DNA of 64,000 bases. Origin: Microtetraspora malaysiensis (GTDB taxonomy: Bacteria > Actinomycetota > Actinomycetes > Streptosporangiales > Streptosporangiaceae). The DNA lies in assembly GCF_001528665.1 (NCBI RefSeq), contig NZ_BBYJ01000038.1, positions 62,001 through 126,000 of the forward strand, in the 5' to 3' direction. The notes beneath the pieces were generated by a model, which had not been told where the DNA came from, made no database searches, and saw only the letters and a program-made list of their open reading frames with translations. The position numbers were made by a program, and so were the translations under genes. This document shows, piece by piece, positions 36,233 through 45,114 of the stretch (positions within the stretch are counted from its first letter, which is position 1; the number at the start of each line of letters is the position of its first letter).

Positions 36233-37167
36233 CGGCCCGCTCCGGCGCCGGCCTGCCGCAGGGACCGCCCGGCGGACCCGTTGATGACGGCCAGATACAC
36301 GTCCTCCAGGTCGGGCGTCACCCGTACGGCGTCGCCGCCCGGCGGCGCGGCGGACAGGAGCCGGAGGCGGACGCCGTCCGCGGTCCGGAGCGTCCGGCTG
36401 ATCACGTGGCGCTCCCGCAGGGCGGCGGCCTCGGCCGGTCCGGCGACCGTCTCCCAGACCTGGCCGTCCACCTCGCGGAGGAGCTCCTCCGGGGCGCCGC
36501 GCCGCAGAAGCCGCCCCCGGGCCACGATCGCGATGTCGGACGCCACCGACTCGATGTCGGACACGATGTGCGTGGACAGCAGCACCACCCGGTCCTCCGC
36601 CAGATCGCTCAGCATGGTGCGGAACCGCACCCGCTCCTCGGGGTCCAGCCCGGCCGTCGGCTCGTCCACGATCAGCACCTTCGGGTCGGCCAGCAGGGCC
36701 TGCGCGATGCCGACCCGGCGCAGCATGCCGCCGGAGTACTTGCCCAGCGGTCTGCGTCCCGCCTCGGTGAGGTTGACGAGTTCGAGCAGCTCCTCGATGC
36801 GGCGGCGCGCCGAGCGGGCCGACAGCCCCTTCACGGCGGCGAGGTAGGAGAGGAACTCCCGGGCGGACAGGTGGGGATAGACGCCGAAGTCCTGCGGCAG
36901 GTAGCCCAGAACCGCACGAAGCGCGTTCGGCCGGGACACCACGTCGGTCCCGTCGAAGAGGATCTTTCCGCTGGTCGGGCGGGTGACCGTCGCCGCGATG
37001 CGCATCAGCGACGACTTCCCGGCTCCGTTCGGCCCGAGGAGGCCGAGCAGTCCCGCGCCGAGACGCAGCGACACCGCGTCCACGGCCCGTTTCCCGCCCT
37101 TGTAGACCTTGGTGACGTGCTCCAGTTCGAGCGTCGGCGTCCCCTGAAGTGGTGTTTTGTTCATCAT
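36229..37167 (-). CDS. ABC transporter ATP-binding protein
   Basis: 312 residues: Walker A GPNGAGKSS (about 45-53), Q-loop YLPQDFG, signature YSGGMLRR (one residue off LSGGQ), Walker B VLIVDEPTAGLD, H-loop STHIVSDIE. The C-terminal part (about 220-300) resembles the DrrA/NatA-like extension. Works with the downstream permease. Confidence 0.91.
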   Translation of the reverse strand: MMNKTPLQGTPTLELEHVTKVYKGGKRAVDAVSLRLGAGLLGLLGPNGAGKSSLMRIAATVTRPTSGKILFDGTDVVSRPNALRAVLGYLPQDFGVYPHLSAREFLSYLAAVKGLSARSARRRIEELLELVNLTEAGRRPLGKYSGGMLRRVGIAQALLADPKVLIVDEPTAGLDPEERVRFRTMLSDLAEDRVVLLSTHIVSDIESVASDIAIVARGRLLRRGAPEELLREVDGQVWETVAGPAEAAALRERHVISRTLRTADGVRLRLLSAAPPGGDAVRVTPDLEDVYLAVINGSAGRSLRQAGAGAGR

Positions 37168-37264
37168 GTTCTGGCGCGCGGCCCACGGCGTCGGTCTCTG
37201 CCTGGGGGGAGACGCGCTTCCATGCCTTCCGCAGATCGTTCGTGGAATGGTGGTCTCGGTGCGC

Positions 37265-37681
37265 TCAGCCCGCCGCGGGCGTGCCGTCCGTGTCCGGGGA
37301 CGGCGTGGCGCTCCCGACGAGCTTCGTCTTCCGCCCGTCGCGCAGGACCTTGACGTGGCGCGGCACCTCCACCCGGAACCGGGCCGCGCAGTTCGCCCAC
37401 CCGTTGCACCCCGCCCGCAGGTTGAGCTTGTTCCCGTCGAGGGACCAGCTCGACTTCGGGTTGGTTCCCTTCACGTCGAACCACATGGTGACCTTGACGT
37501 CGTCCCGGTCCGCCGCGACCAGGTCCGTCGCGTTCTCGTGCGCCCGCACGTCCAGCGTCGTGCCACTGAACGGGAAGGTCGTGGACCGGGGCGTGGCGTT
37601 CGACGCGTCCGCGCAGCCGCTGAGGGCCGCCGCGGCCGCGAAAAGCATCAGAACGGACATCGCCGTCTTCCGCGTCATCAT
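37265..37681 (-). CDS. lipoprotein, DUF4097-like C-terminus
   Basis: 138 residues with lipobox LSGC (Cys23). Mature part beta-strand-rich (TTLDVRAHENATDLVAADRDDVKVTMW) ending in VEVPRHVKVLRDGRKTKL, which recalls DUF4097 adhesin-like repeats found beside stress two-component systems. Lies between the kinase and the ABC genes; perhaps the sensing or protecting surface component of that unit. Confidence 0.72.
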   Translation of the reverse strand: MMTRKTAMSVLMLFAAAAALSGCADASNATPRSTTFPFSGTTLDVRAHENATDLVAADRDDVKVTMWFDVKGTNPKSSWSLDGNKLNLRAGCNGWANCAARFRVEVPRHVKVLRDGRKTKLVGSATPSPDTDGTPAAG

Positions 37682-37741
37682 CGGGTCCTCCGGATCAAAT
37701 GGGCGTCCGGAGCAGGATCGGCCTTCTCAGGCGGCCGCGGC

Positions 37742-37759
37742 ATCTGCCGTTCGGCAGAT
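37742..37759. promoter_or_regulatory. palindrome upstream of the lipoprotein gene
   Basis: ATCTGCCG-TT-CGGCAGAT, 8-bp arms, about 61 nt before the lipoprotein start. A plausible site for the LuxR-type response regulator encoded in the same cluster, but not shown. Confidence 0.4.
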
Positions 37760-37814
37760 ATCGGCCGACCTCTTGCTCGCCCACGGTCCCGGGGACGACG
37801 GCGGCCGTCCGGAG

Positions 37815-37846
37815 GGGCGCGACCGCGGTTGTCGCGGGCCGCGCCC
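37815..37846 (-). terminator. hairpin after the histidine kinase gene
   Basis: GGGCGCG (37815-37821) pairs with CGCGCCC (37840-37846), with an inner CCGCGG/CGCGGG pairing in the loop, 19 nt downstream of the kinase stop. If it terminates, the lipoprotein-ABC genes have their own promoter. Confidence 0.35.
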
Positions 37847-37864
37847 AGGGCGCGGGGGCACGGC

Positions 37865-39217
37865 TCAGGACCGCGCCGCGGCCCCGTCCAACGCGCCCTC
37901 CGGGACCGGCAGAAGCGCCGTGACCTTCCACCCTTGCTCGTGGCGGCCGGTACGCAGGACGCCCCCGAGCGCCTCGACCCGCTCGGCCAGGCCGATCAGC
38001 CCGGTGCCCCCGCCCCGCCGCTCGCTCCCCGACAGCCCGGACGGCCGGGCCTCCCCGCCGTCCGGCCTCTTCCGGCCGGTACCACGGCCCCGGCCGCCGT
38101 CGTCCACGACGGACACCTCCAGAGCGGGACCGGCGGCGCGGACGACCTCGACCACCACCCGGCCCGCCGCGGACGCGTGCCGCCGCACGTTGGTCAGCGC
38201 CTCAAGGACGACGGCGTACGCGGTGCTCTCGATCTCGCGCGGCAGCGGATCAGCCGGGACGCCGTCCGTGCCCTCGGACATGTGGATCTCGGCGGGGATC
38301 CCGCCGGTGGCGGAGAAGCGGCCGACGAGGTCCGGCAGGTCGGCCAGGCCGTACAGGCGGGTCGGCGGCGGCTCCGCGGCCGCGCGCTCGTCCGGATCGC
38401 GCAGCGCGCCGACCATGTGGTCCATCGACGCGAGCGCCCGCAGCCCGGCCTCCTCGACGCGGAGGGCGAAGTCCCGCGCCTGCTCCGGGTCGAGGTCGCC
38501 GAACTGCGCGGCCTGGGCCTCCAGAACGATGCCAGTGACCTCGTGCGCGACGAAATCATGCAGGTCACGGGCCACTTCGAGCCGCTGGGCGCGCTTCGCC
38601 CGCGCCACCGCGCGTACCCTCCGGTCGTCCTGGATCCTGAGGTACAGCGCGACACCGGCCACGCAGGCCATGGAGAAGAACGCCAGGAGGCACCCGGCGA
38701 CCGACGCGTCCAGCGAGGGGCGGGGCATCCGGAGCGTGAGCCGCAGGGGCAGCTCCACCGCCGCCGCGACGGCCAGCGACGTCCCGATCACCGCGGCCTG
38801 CGCGCCCGGCAGCCGCCGGATCACCCGTCCGAGGAGGACCAGCACCCCGCCCATCTCGACCGGCAGCCACACCCCGACGAGCTGATGCCGTCCCTGGTAG
38901 AAGAAGGCGACGGCGAAGGAGACCCCCGCGACGACGCTCGCCGCCGTGGCGAGGCTGACCCGCCGGTACGGCCAGCGCGTCAGCGCGACCGCCGCGGCCA
39001 AGGTGGCCGAGAACGCGACGACGAGCCCGCTCGGAGGAGCGAAAACGGCCGGGAGCGGCACCATGGCGACGACCACGGCGCACAACACGTCGCGGAACCA
39101 GATCTTTCTCGCACGTCCCGCGCCGCCCCGCGGGAGCGGCTCCGTGCTCTGCCCCTTTCGCCCCAGCCCGTCTCGCGCCGGCCTCTTTCGCGCCGGCCCC
39201 CTTCGCACCATGGCCAC
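37865..39217 (-). CDS. NarL-type histidine kinase
   Basis: 450 residues. Basic cytoplasmic N-terminus, six hydrophobic segments between about 43 and 195, HisKA_3 box RLEVARDLHDFVAHEV (His220), and an HATPase_c domain with N-box ALTNVRRHA and a Gly-rich end (GGGTGLIGLAERVEALGG). No large extracellular domain, so it may sense within the membrane. 48 nt after the response-regulator gene; they form a two-component pair. Confidence 0.89.
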   Translation of the reverse strand: MAMVRRGPARKRPARDGLGRKGQSTEPLPRGGAGRARKIWFRDVLCAVVVAMVPLPAVFAPPSGLVVAFSATLAAAVALTRWPYRRVSLATAASVVAGVSFAVAFFYQGRHQLVGVWLPVEMGGVLVLLGRVIRRLPGAQAAVIGTSLAVAAAVELPLRLTLRMPRPSLDASVAGCLLAFFSMACVAGVALYLRIQDDRRVRAVARAKRAQRLEVARDLHDFVAHEVTGIVLEAQAAQFGDLDPEQARDFALRVEEAGLRALASMDHMVGALRDPDERAAAEPPPTRLYGLADLPDLVGRFSATGGIPAEIHMSEGTDGVPADPLPREIESTAYAVVLEALTNVRRHASAAGRVVVEVVRAAGPALEVSVVDDGGRGRGTGRKRPDGGEARPSGLSGSERRGGGTGLIGLAERVEALGGVLRTGRHEQGWKVTALLPVPEGALDGAAARS

Positions 39218-39265
39218 GAGCGTACGCAGCCTCGCCGCTCCCCCGGTTCGCGCGACGAACGGAGG

Positions 39266-39919
39266 TCACAGAGGGCGGGCGTACCCCATCTCCCAGGCCC
39301 GTACGGCGATGCCGACCCGGTTCCGCACGCCGAGCTTGCGCTGAATGCTCGCGACGTGGGTCTTGACCGTGCCGGGCGAGATGAACAGCTCGGCGGCGAT
39401 GTCGGCGTTGGTCTTGCCCTCGGCCACCTGGCCGGCGATCTCGATCTCGCGCTCGGTCAGCGGCTCGGGCAGCGGCGCGTGCCGGGGGCCTGAGTCGGTG
39501 ACGTGCTTCAGCAACCGCACGGTGACGGAGGGGCTGATCAGGCTGTCCCCGGCCACCGCCGCCCGGACCGCCTCGATGAGAAGCGTCGGCCCCGACCGCT
39601 TGAGCAGGAAGCCGGACGCGCCGTGCCGCAGCGCCGGGTAGACGTACTCGTCCAGGTCGAACGTCGTCACCACCACCACCTTGACCGGCGACGCGACGTC
39701 GGGACCGGCGAGCAGGCGGGTCACCTCCAGCCCGTCCATCCGCGGCATCCGGATGTCGACCAGCGCCACGTCCGGCTGGAACCGCCGGGCCATCTCCACC
39801 GCGGTCACGCCGTCGGCGGCCTCGCAGACGACCTCGATGTCCGGCTGGCTCTCCAGGATGCGGCGCAGGCCGCGCCGCACCATCTCCTGGTCGTCGGCGA
39901 TCAAGACTCGTATGGCCAT
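39266..39919 (-). CDS. LuxR/NarL-type response regulator
   Basis: 217 residues from ATG 39919. Receiver with phospho-acceptor Asp55 (VALVDIRMPRMDG), Thr85 and Lys107; C-terminal LuxR helix-turn-helix LTEREIEIAGQVAEGKTNADIAAELFISPGTVKTHV. First gene of the group regulator-kinase-lipoprotein-ABC; it probably controls the ABC genes. Confidence 0.92.
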   Translation of the reverse strand: MAIRVLIADDQEMVRRGLRRILESQPDIEVVCEAADGVTAVEMARRFQPDVALVDIRMPRMDGLEVTRLLAGPDVASPVKVVVVTTFDLDEYVYPALRHGASGFLLKRSGPTLLIEAVRAAVAGDSLISPSVTVRLLKHVTDSGPRHAPLPEPLTEREIEIAGQVAEGKTNADIAAELFISPGTVKTHVASIQRKLGVRNRVGIAVRAWEMGYARPL

Positions 39920-40056
39920 CCGCTCATTCTGGCCGGTCCCGCCACCGCGCGCGGCGGCCGAGCCGCACGGGGACACGCGGGGGGAACGTCCGGCACCGCC
40001 GCGACCGCAGGTGGGAGCATCGGACGGGTCTGTGATCATCGCTCGGGGGATGCGCT

Positions 40057-41487
40057 ATGGGGAGGCTCCGGCCCGGAACGGGCGTGCTGCGCCGCAAGCC
40101 GATCGAGCTCGTCGACGAGACGCCGGGCGAGGAGTCGGTCCAGCTCACCAAGGTGCTCGGCCTGTGGCAGCTCACCGCGATCGGCGTGGGCGGCATCATC
40201 GGCGCGGGCATCTTCACGCTCGCGGGCACCGTCGCCAACAGGACGGCCGGGCCCGCCGTCGTGGTGTCCTTCCTGATCGCCGGGATCGCGAGCGCGGCCG
40301 CCGCCTTCTCCTACGCCGAGTTCGCCGGGCTGGTGCCGAAGGCCGGGTCGGCCTACACATACGGATATGTCGCCCTCGGCGAGCTTCCGGGCTGGTTCAT
40401 CGGCTGGGACCTGCTGCTGGAGTACACGGCGATCGTCTCGGTCGTGGCGATCGGGATCTCGGGCTACCTGTCGTTCCTGCTCGGCGACGTGGGCCTGCAC
40501 CTGCCCGCGTGGATGCTGGGCGCCCCGGGGACGGGCGAGGGGCACCGGGTGGACCTGTTCGCCGCCGCCCTCTGCCTGCTGATCGCCTACCTGCTGACCC
40601 TCGGGATCAAGAACGCGGCGCGGTTCGAGACCGTCGTCGTGGTGGTGAAGGTCGCGGTGGTGCTGCTCGTCGTCATCGTCGGCTTCTTCCACGTGGACGC
40701 CGCCAATTACACGCCGTTCTTCCCGTACGGCGTGGGCGGGGCGGTGACGGGCGCGGCGACGGTCTTCTTCGCCGTCTTCGGCTACGACGCGATGAGCACG
40801 GCCGCGGAGGAGTCCAAGGACGCCGCGCGGCACATGCCCCGGGCGATCATCTACTCGCTCGGCATCGCGATGGTGCTGTACGTCCTGGCCTGCCTGGTGT
40901 TGACCGGGATGCAGCATTACACGCAGATCGATCCGAGAAGCGGCTTCTCCTCGGCGTTCCTGTCGGCGGGCCTGCGCCGGCTCGCCGACGTCATCGCGGC
41001 CGGGGCGATCATCGGCATTCTGACCGTGATGTTCACGTTCATGCTCGGCGTCACCCGGGTGTGGTTCGCGATGAGCCGGGACGGCCTGCTGCCCCGCTGG
41101 TTCGCCAGGACGCACCCGACCCGGCACGTGCCCACCCGGGTGACCTGGCTGGTCGGCGCCGGCTCCGCCGTCATCGCGGGGCTCGTGCCGATCGGCGAGG
41201 CCGCCGAGCTCACCAACATCGGGATCCTGCTGGCCTTCGTGGTCGTGTGCGTCGCGGTGATCGTCCTGCGCTACCGGCGGCCCGACCTGCCGCGCACCTT
41301 CCGCTGTCCGGGGATGCCCGTGGTACCGGCGCTCGGCGCCCTCTTCTCCCTCTGGTTGATCACGTATCTGCACTGGGAGACGTGGGCCCGGTTCGTGGTC
41401 TGGTTCCTGATCGGGCTGGTCGTCTATTTCGGCTATTCGTACCGGCATTCGACCCTGGCCGGCCCCGCCGAGGCCGGCCGGCCCTGA
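40057..41487 (+). CDS. APC superfamily amino acid permease
   Basis: 476 residues, twelve helices. Helix 1 has the substrate-site motif GVGGIIGAGIF; ATVFFAVFGYDAMSTAAEE in helix 6 is the matching break typical of CAT-type (cationic or branched amino acid) transporters. Imports an amino acid with protons, specificity unknown. Divergent from the response-regulator gene with 137 bp between them. Confidence 0.9.
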   Translation: MGRLRPGTGVLRRKPIELVDETPGEESVQLTKVLGLWQLTAIGVGGIIGAGIFTLAGTVANRTAGPAVVVSFLIAGIASAAAAFSYAEFAGLVPKAGSAYTYGYVALGELPGWFIGWDLLLEYTAIVSVVAIGISGYLSFLLGDVGLHLPAWMLGAPGTGEGHRVDLFAAALCLLIAYLLTLGIKNAARFETVVVVVKVAVVLLVVIVGFFHVDAANYTPFFPYGVGGAVTGAATVFFAVFGYDAMSTAAEESKDAARHMPRAIIYSLGIAMVLYVLACLVLTGMQHYTQIDPRSGFSSAFLSAGLRRLADVIAAGAIIGILTVMFTFMLGVTRVWFAMSRDGLLPRWFARTHPTRHVPTRVTWLVGAGSAVIAGLVPIGEAAELTNIGILLAFVVVCVAVIVLRYRRPDLPRTFRCPGMPVVPALGALFSLWLITYLHWETWARFVVWFLIGLVVYFGYSYRHSTLAGPAEAGRP

Positions 41488-41566
41488 CCCCCGCCCGGCG
41501 AAGCGGGCTTCGCGAGGACCGGAGCTTCCGGACTGCGCGGCGAGTCTCCCGACCCGCCCGCCACCG

Positions 41567-42214
41567 TCAGCCCTGCTCGACACCCAGGTGCGTACGGCTG
41601 TGCGTCGGGGTGTCGATCTCGTCGAGCAGCGCGATCGCGAAGTCGGCGTAGGAGATGCGGCTGTCCATGTCCGCCGGGGCGATGCGGTAGCGCCCGGTGC
41701 GCCCGCCGCCGTGGTCGAAGTCACCGGACGGGCTGATCACCAGCCAGTCCACGGGCGTGTCCGCGGAGCGCAGGGCGTCCGTCCCCGCGCCGTGCCCCAG
41801 GCAGAAGTCGCGGTACTCCTGCGGATAGCCGGGCATGTCCATCAACCGCACGCCGGAGGAGTTCTCCAGGACGGAGGCGAGGCCGACCGACAGCAGCCGC
41901 GCCACGCCCGCCCGGGCCAGGCCGTCGAGCAGGGCGCGCGTCGCGGCGGGGAAGTGGACGTTCGGCGGCGCGGCCAGATCGGCGGCGGCGTTGACGACGG
42001 CGTCGTGTCCCGCGGCGAGCCGTGCGACGCCGTCCGCGTCGGTGACGTCGCCCGCGACGAGTGTCACGCCGTCCCACAGCCCGTCGTTCCCCTGGTCGCG
42101 GTACTTGGCCGGGTCGCGGACGACGGCGGTGACCTCGTGACCGCGTCGGCGGGCCTCGTGGACCGTCGCCCGGCCGGCCCTTCCGCCTGCACCGAAAATG
42201 ATGATTTTGCTCAT
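41567..42214 (-). CDS. NAD(P)-binding Rossmann-fold oxidoreductase (NmrA/YwnB-like)
   Basis: 215 residues from ATG 42214. IIIFGAGGRAGRATVHEARRRGHEVTAVVRDP is the dinucleotide-binding start; DVTDADGVARLAAGHDAVVNAAA follows. Lacks the classic SDR YxxxK site, like the atypical sugar-epimerase-like family that senses or reduces quinones. Divergent from an HxlR regulator 102 bp away, a common redox-stress pair. The start is preceded by GAGGTAATTCGG-type sequence of weak ribosome-site quality. Confidence 0.85.
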   Translation of the reverse strand: MSKIIIFGAGGRAGRATVHEARRRGHEVTAVVRDPAKYRDQGNDGLWDGVTLVAGDVTDADGVARLAAGHDAVVNAAADLAAPPNVHFPAATRALLDGLARAGVARLLSVGLASVLENSSGVRLMDMPGYPQEYRDFCLGHGAGTDALRSADTPVDWLVISPSGDFDHGGGRTGRYRIAPADMDSRISYADFAIALLDEIDTPTHSRTHLGVEQG

Positions 42215-42283
42215 CCGAATTACCTCGTCCGTGGAAGGCCGGATCTGATCTCCAGCCGCTGCGCGGACGCTATCCGGTGACGT

Positions 42284-42310
42284 GGTTACCATCGGGATAC
42301 CGGTTAGCGT
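42284..42310 (+). promoter_or_regulatory. hxlR-type promoter with 11-bp spaced direct repeats
   Basis: GGTTACC (42284-42290) and GGATACC (42295-42301) repeat in the same direction with 11-bp period, just before TAGCGT (42305-42310), a -10 box whose end is 6 nt from the GTG start. The mRNA is probably leaderless and the repeats sit where the HxlR protein could block or guide polymerase for both divergent genes. Confidence 0.5.
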
Positions 42311-42316
42311 GGGGCC

Positions 42317-42688
42317 GTGCGAGAGCCCCTCGATCCGGACATGTTCGACCCGGTCTGCCCCTCCGACCTCACACCGATCCGCTTCGGCGACAAGTGGTAC
42401 GGCATGATCGTCCGGTGCCTCGAACACGGGCCGCGGCGCTTCTCCGAGCTGCGGGTCCCTCTGCGTGGCATCTCCGCGAAAGTGCTCACGCGGTCGCTCC
42501 GCGCCCTCGAACGGGACGGCATGGTGGTCCGCACCGAACATCCCGGGCCGGTGCGGCAGGTCGAGTACGAGCTGACCCCGCTCGGCCGCAGCCTCCTCGA
42601 ACCGATCGCCGCCGCCCACACCTGGGCCGAGGAGCACTGGGAGAAGCTGCTCGACGCCCGCGAGGCCGCCGCCGGCCGTCCTCGGTGA
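42317..42688 (+). CDS. HxlR family regulator
   Basis: 123 residues. Winged helix with DKWYGMIVRCLEHGPRRFSELRVPLRGISAKVLTRSLRALERDGMV, the usual HxlR core, and a Cys near the N-terminus (FDPVCPSD, Cys14) at the position used for thiol redox sensing in several family members. Likely controls itself and the divergent oxidoreductase. Confidence 0.89.
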   Translation: MREPLDPDMFDPVCPSDLTPIRFGDKWYGMIVRCLEHGPRRFSELRVPLRGISAKVLTRSLRALERDGMVVRTEHPGPVRQVEYELTPLGRSLLEPIAAAHTWAEEHWEKLLDAREAAAGRPR

Positions 42689-42738
42689 CGCCGATCGCGA
42701 CAGCCAGGCACCCTGGCACCAAGGCGGCCGCCCCCGGC

Positions 42739-43176
42739 TCAGCCGGGGAGCAGACCCGATCGGACGAGCAGCGGGACGACCTGGTTGCGGATCGCCGGGG
42801 CGAGCAGCGGCGCGTACCGGTCGGAACCGCTCGTCCAGCCGAGCGCGGCCAGTTCGGCGGCGATCCGGGGAGCCCGGTCGATCGCGGCGGTGAAGACGGT
42901 CAGGCGCATGGGCACGCCCTCAAGCGCGGCCACGTCCCGCACCCGGGCCAGCGGCGCGACCTCGGTGGGCGTGACGCCGATCTCCTCGTCGAGTTCTCGG
43001 ATCAGCGCCTCCTCCGCGCTTTCGCCCGGCTCCGGCTTGCCGCCGGGCAGGTAGAAGACCTCCGGGGCGGCCTTCTTGCTGACGATGAGGAGGCGCCCCT
43101 CTTCGATGATCGCCGCCGCCGACACGTCGATGCCCGGCGCCGGGTTTCCGGCGATGCTGTCCGTTTCCTGCCACAC
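42739..43176 (-). CDS. Nudix hydrolase
   Basis: 145 residues from GTG 43176 (VWQETDS); the open frame upstream is shadow. The Nudix box GGKPEPGESAEEALIRELDEE-IG is complete, so the Mg-dependent hydrolysis of a nucleoside diphosphate-linked substrate is expected. The substrate is unknown. Convergent with the HxlR gene. Confidence 0.86.
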   Translation of the reverse strand: MWQETDSIAGNPAPGIDVSAAAIIEEGRLLIVSKKAAPEVFYLPGGKPEPGESAEEALIRELDEEIGVTPTEVAPLARVRDVAALEGVPMRLTVFTAAIDRAPRIAAELAALGWTSGSDRYAPLLAPAIRNQVVPLLVRSGLLPG

Positions 43177-43213
43177 GACCCGCCATCTTCTCAGACGGCG
43201 CCGATGGAGGCCG

Positions 43214-43429
43214 ATGGGGACAGAACGGCTGGATCCGGTCGGCACGGGCGGCATGGAGGCCCCGGAGGACGCACACGGAAATCCGGTTGCCCGGGCGTAC
43301 GGGGAGCGGATAGAACTACTCCCGATTCTCCGGCCGGCGACGACCGGCCCCGCTGACGGAAGGAGGGGTGAGCCGATGCGTGCCATGACCATCGTGCCGG
43401 TCCCCTCCCTGGAAACGGCCGCGCGCTGA
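43214..43429 (+). CDS. possible small protein, unknown
   Basis: A 71-residue frame from ATG 43214 (GGAGG 3 nt upstream), or 17 residues from ATG 43376, which has a strong AAGGAGG 9 nt upstream. The longer form contains EAPEDAHGNPVARAYGERIE. It stops 40 nt before the next gene (GNAT), so translation could be coupled. No family recognised; it may not be a gene. Confidence 0.25.
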   Translation: MGTERLDPVGTGGMEAPEDAHGNPVARAYGERIELLPILRPATTGPADGRRGEPMRAMTIVPVPSLETAAR

Positions 43430-43469
43430 CCCAGGGGCGACCTGGCACACCTCATCGAAGGAACGTGCC

Positions 43470-44414
43470 GTGATTCACAACGACCTGACAATGCGCCCGA
43501 TCACCGGGCGCGAAGAACTCGACCTCTTCACCCGGCTGTCGTACAAGTTCGACCACGAGCTGGCCGACGACCTGGACGCCGGCCGCCGCAGACCGGAGTG
43601 GATGTGGATGGCCCTGCGGGGCGATCGCCTTCTCGCCAGGCTCGCCTGGTGGTCCCGGGGCGCGGGTGAGCCGCCGTTCATGCTCGACATCTTCGACCTC
43701 GACGCCACGCTGCCCGAATCCGAGCGCCTCGACCTCGGGGTCCGGCTGGTGGAGACCGCCACGGCCGCGGTCATACCGCCGGACACCCCACGGACGGAGT
43801 ACGCCCGGTTCGTCCCACCCGCGTGGCGCGACGACGAGACGACCCGCCGCGCCGTCGAGGGTCCCATGACCGCCCTCGAGCGGACCGGCGCCCGGCTGCT
43901 CGTCGAACGGCTGCGCATCGAATGGCGACCGGGGACCCCGATCCCCGAACCGAGCGGGCGGCTCAGGTTCCGGCCGGTGCGCGGCCGGGACGAGCTCGTC
44001 GAGCTGATGGCCCTCGTCCTGGAGGGCACGCTCGACGCGCACAGTCATGCCGACCTGGCGCAGATGACCCCCGCCCAGGCGGCGTCCGCGCAGTACGACG
44101 ACGAGATGGTGCGGTACAAGAGCCCGCGGGAGTGGTGGCAGACGGCGACCACGCCCGACGGCGATCCCGTGGGCTTCGTCATCCCGGCTCTGAACAACTA
44201 CAACGCGATCATCGCCTACATCGGCGTGCTGCCCGCGTACCGGGGCAACGGCCACATCGACGATCTGCTCGCCGAGGGCACGCGGATCCTCTCCGCGCAG
44301 GACGTCCCGCGGATCCGCGCGTCCACGGACGTCGGGAACGTCCCGATGGCACGGGCCTTCGAGCGGGCCGGGTACGTCAACTTCGAGCGTGAGCTCAACA
44401 TGGTCTGGAGCTGA
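43470..44414 (+). CDS. two-domain GNAT acetyltransferase
   Basis: 314 residues from GTG 43470. Two GNAT-like halves: residues about 1-140 degenerate (LARLAWWSRGAGEPPFMLDIF) and residues about 160-314 with the acetyl-CoA loop IGVLPAYRGNGHIDDLLAEGT and the end motif ARAFERAGYVNFERELNMVW. Tandem GNAT proteins of this kind include mycothiol synthase and various aminoglycoside acetyltransferases; the substrate here is unknown. Confidence 0.83.
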   Translation: MIHNDLTMRPITGREELDLFTRLSYKFDHELADDLDAGRRRPEWMWMALRGDRLLARLAWWSRGAGEPPFMLDIFDLDATLPESERLDLGVRLVETATAAVIPPDTPRTEYARFVPPAWRDDETTRRAVEGPMTALERTGARLLVERLRIEWRPGTPIPEPSGRLRFRPVRGRDELVELMALVLEGTLDAHSHADLAQMTPAQAASAQYDDEMVRYKSPREWWQTATTPDGDPVGFVIPALNNYNAIIAYIGVLPAYRGNGHIDDLLAEGTRILSAQDVPRIRASTDVGNVPMARAFERAGYVNFERELNMVWS

Positions 44415-44419
44415 CGCGC

Positions 44420-44461
44420 GTCCGGGCCGGGACAGACCAACGCGTTCGTCCCGGCCCGGAC
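44420..44461. terminator. bidirectional terminator hairpin
   Basis: GTCCGGGCCGGGAC (44420-44433) pairs perfectly with GTCCCGGCCCGGAC (44448-44461) over a 14-nt loop, between the convergent GNAT and PadR genes. Confidence 0.75.
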
Positions 44462-44516
44462 GACCTGTCCGCAGGCCGCCGAACCCGGCCGTGTCCAGCG
44501 CCGCCGACCGGCTGGA

Positions 44517-45086
44517 TCAGAGGCGGAAATCCCAGTCGATCCGGCCCGCGCGCAGATCGTCGGTGAGGCCGCGTATGTACTCCAGCTCGGCCGTGAGCAC
44601 GCAGCGCTGGTATTCGGTCTCCACGAGGAAGACCCGCTTCAGGAACTTCCCGACCTCCTCCATCTCGGCGTCCGCCGCGGCGAGCCGTCGCTCAAGGGCG
44701 GTGACACGCTCCCGCAGCGCGGCCTCGACCTCGTCGGGCGTGAGGACGGGCAGGAAGGCGAGCGCGGCGGGGAACTCGGGGAACTCCCTGGCGGGGGTGG
44801 AGAGCATGGTCCGCATCCACTCGCGCAGGGTCTCCCGTCCCGCCTCCGTGGGCTCGTAGACCGTGCGCTCCGGGCGGTTCTCCTCCCGCGAGGTCTCCCG
44901 TACCGCGATGAGTCCGGCCCGGAGCAGCCGGTCGATGGTCTGGTAGACGCTGTTGCGCTGCGCGACGTTGACCACGTCGTCCTTGTGCCGATCTTTGATC
45001 ATCTGCTGCATGCGGTAGGCGTGCATCGGCTCTTCACAGACCAGGGAGAGCAGCGCCATGGCCAGGGGAGACCGCCTCGTCGACAT
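44517..45086 (-). CDS. PadR family regulator
   Basis: 189 residues from ATG 45086; ATG 45095 is an alternative. N-terminal winged helix (MALLSLVCEEPMHAYRMQQMIKDR ... NSVYQTIDRLLRAGLIAV) and a C-terminal helical dimerisation part (about 105-185). Divergent from a FAD oxidoreductase gene with an inverted repeat in the 54-bp gap, so it very likely represses that gene. Confidence 0.88.
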   Translation of the reverse strand: MSTRRSPLAMALLSLVCEEPMHAYRMQQMIKDRHKDDVVNVAQRNSVYQTIDRLLRAGLIAVRETSREENRPERTVYEPTEAGRETLREWMRTMLSTPAREFPEFPAALAFLPVLTPDEVEAALRERVTALERRLAAADAEMEEVGKFLKRVFLVETEYQRCVLTAELEYIRGLTDDLRAGRIDWDFRL

Positions 45087-45114
45087 GCCGGACATCGTAT
45101 CGGCCTGGCGCCTC

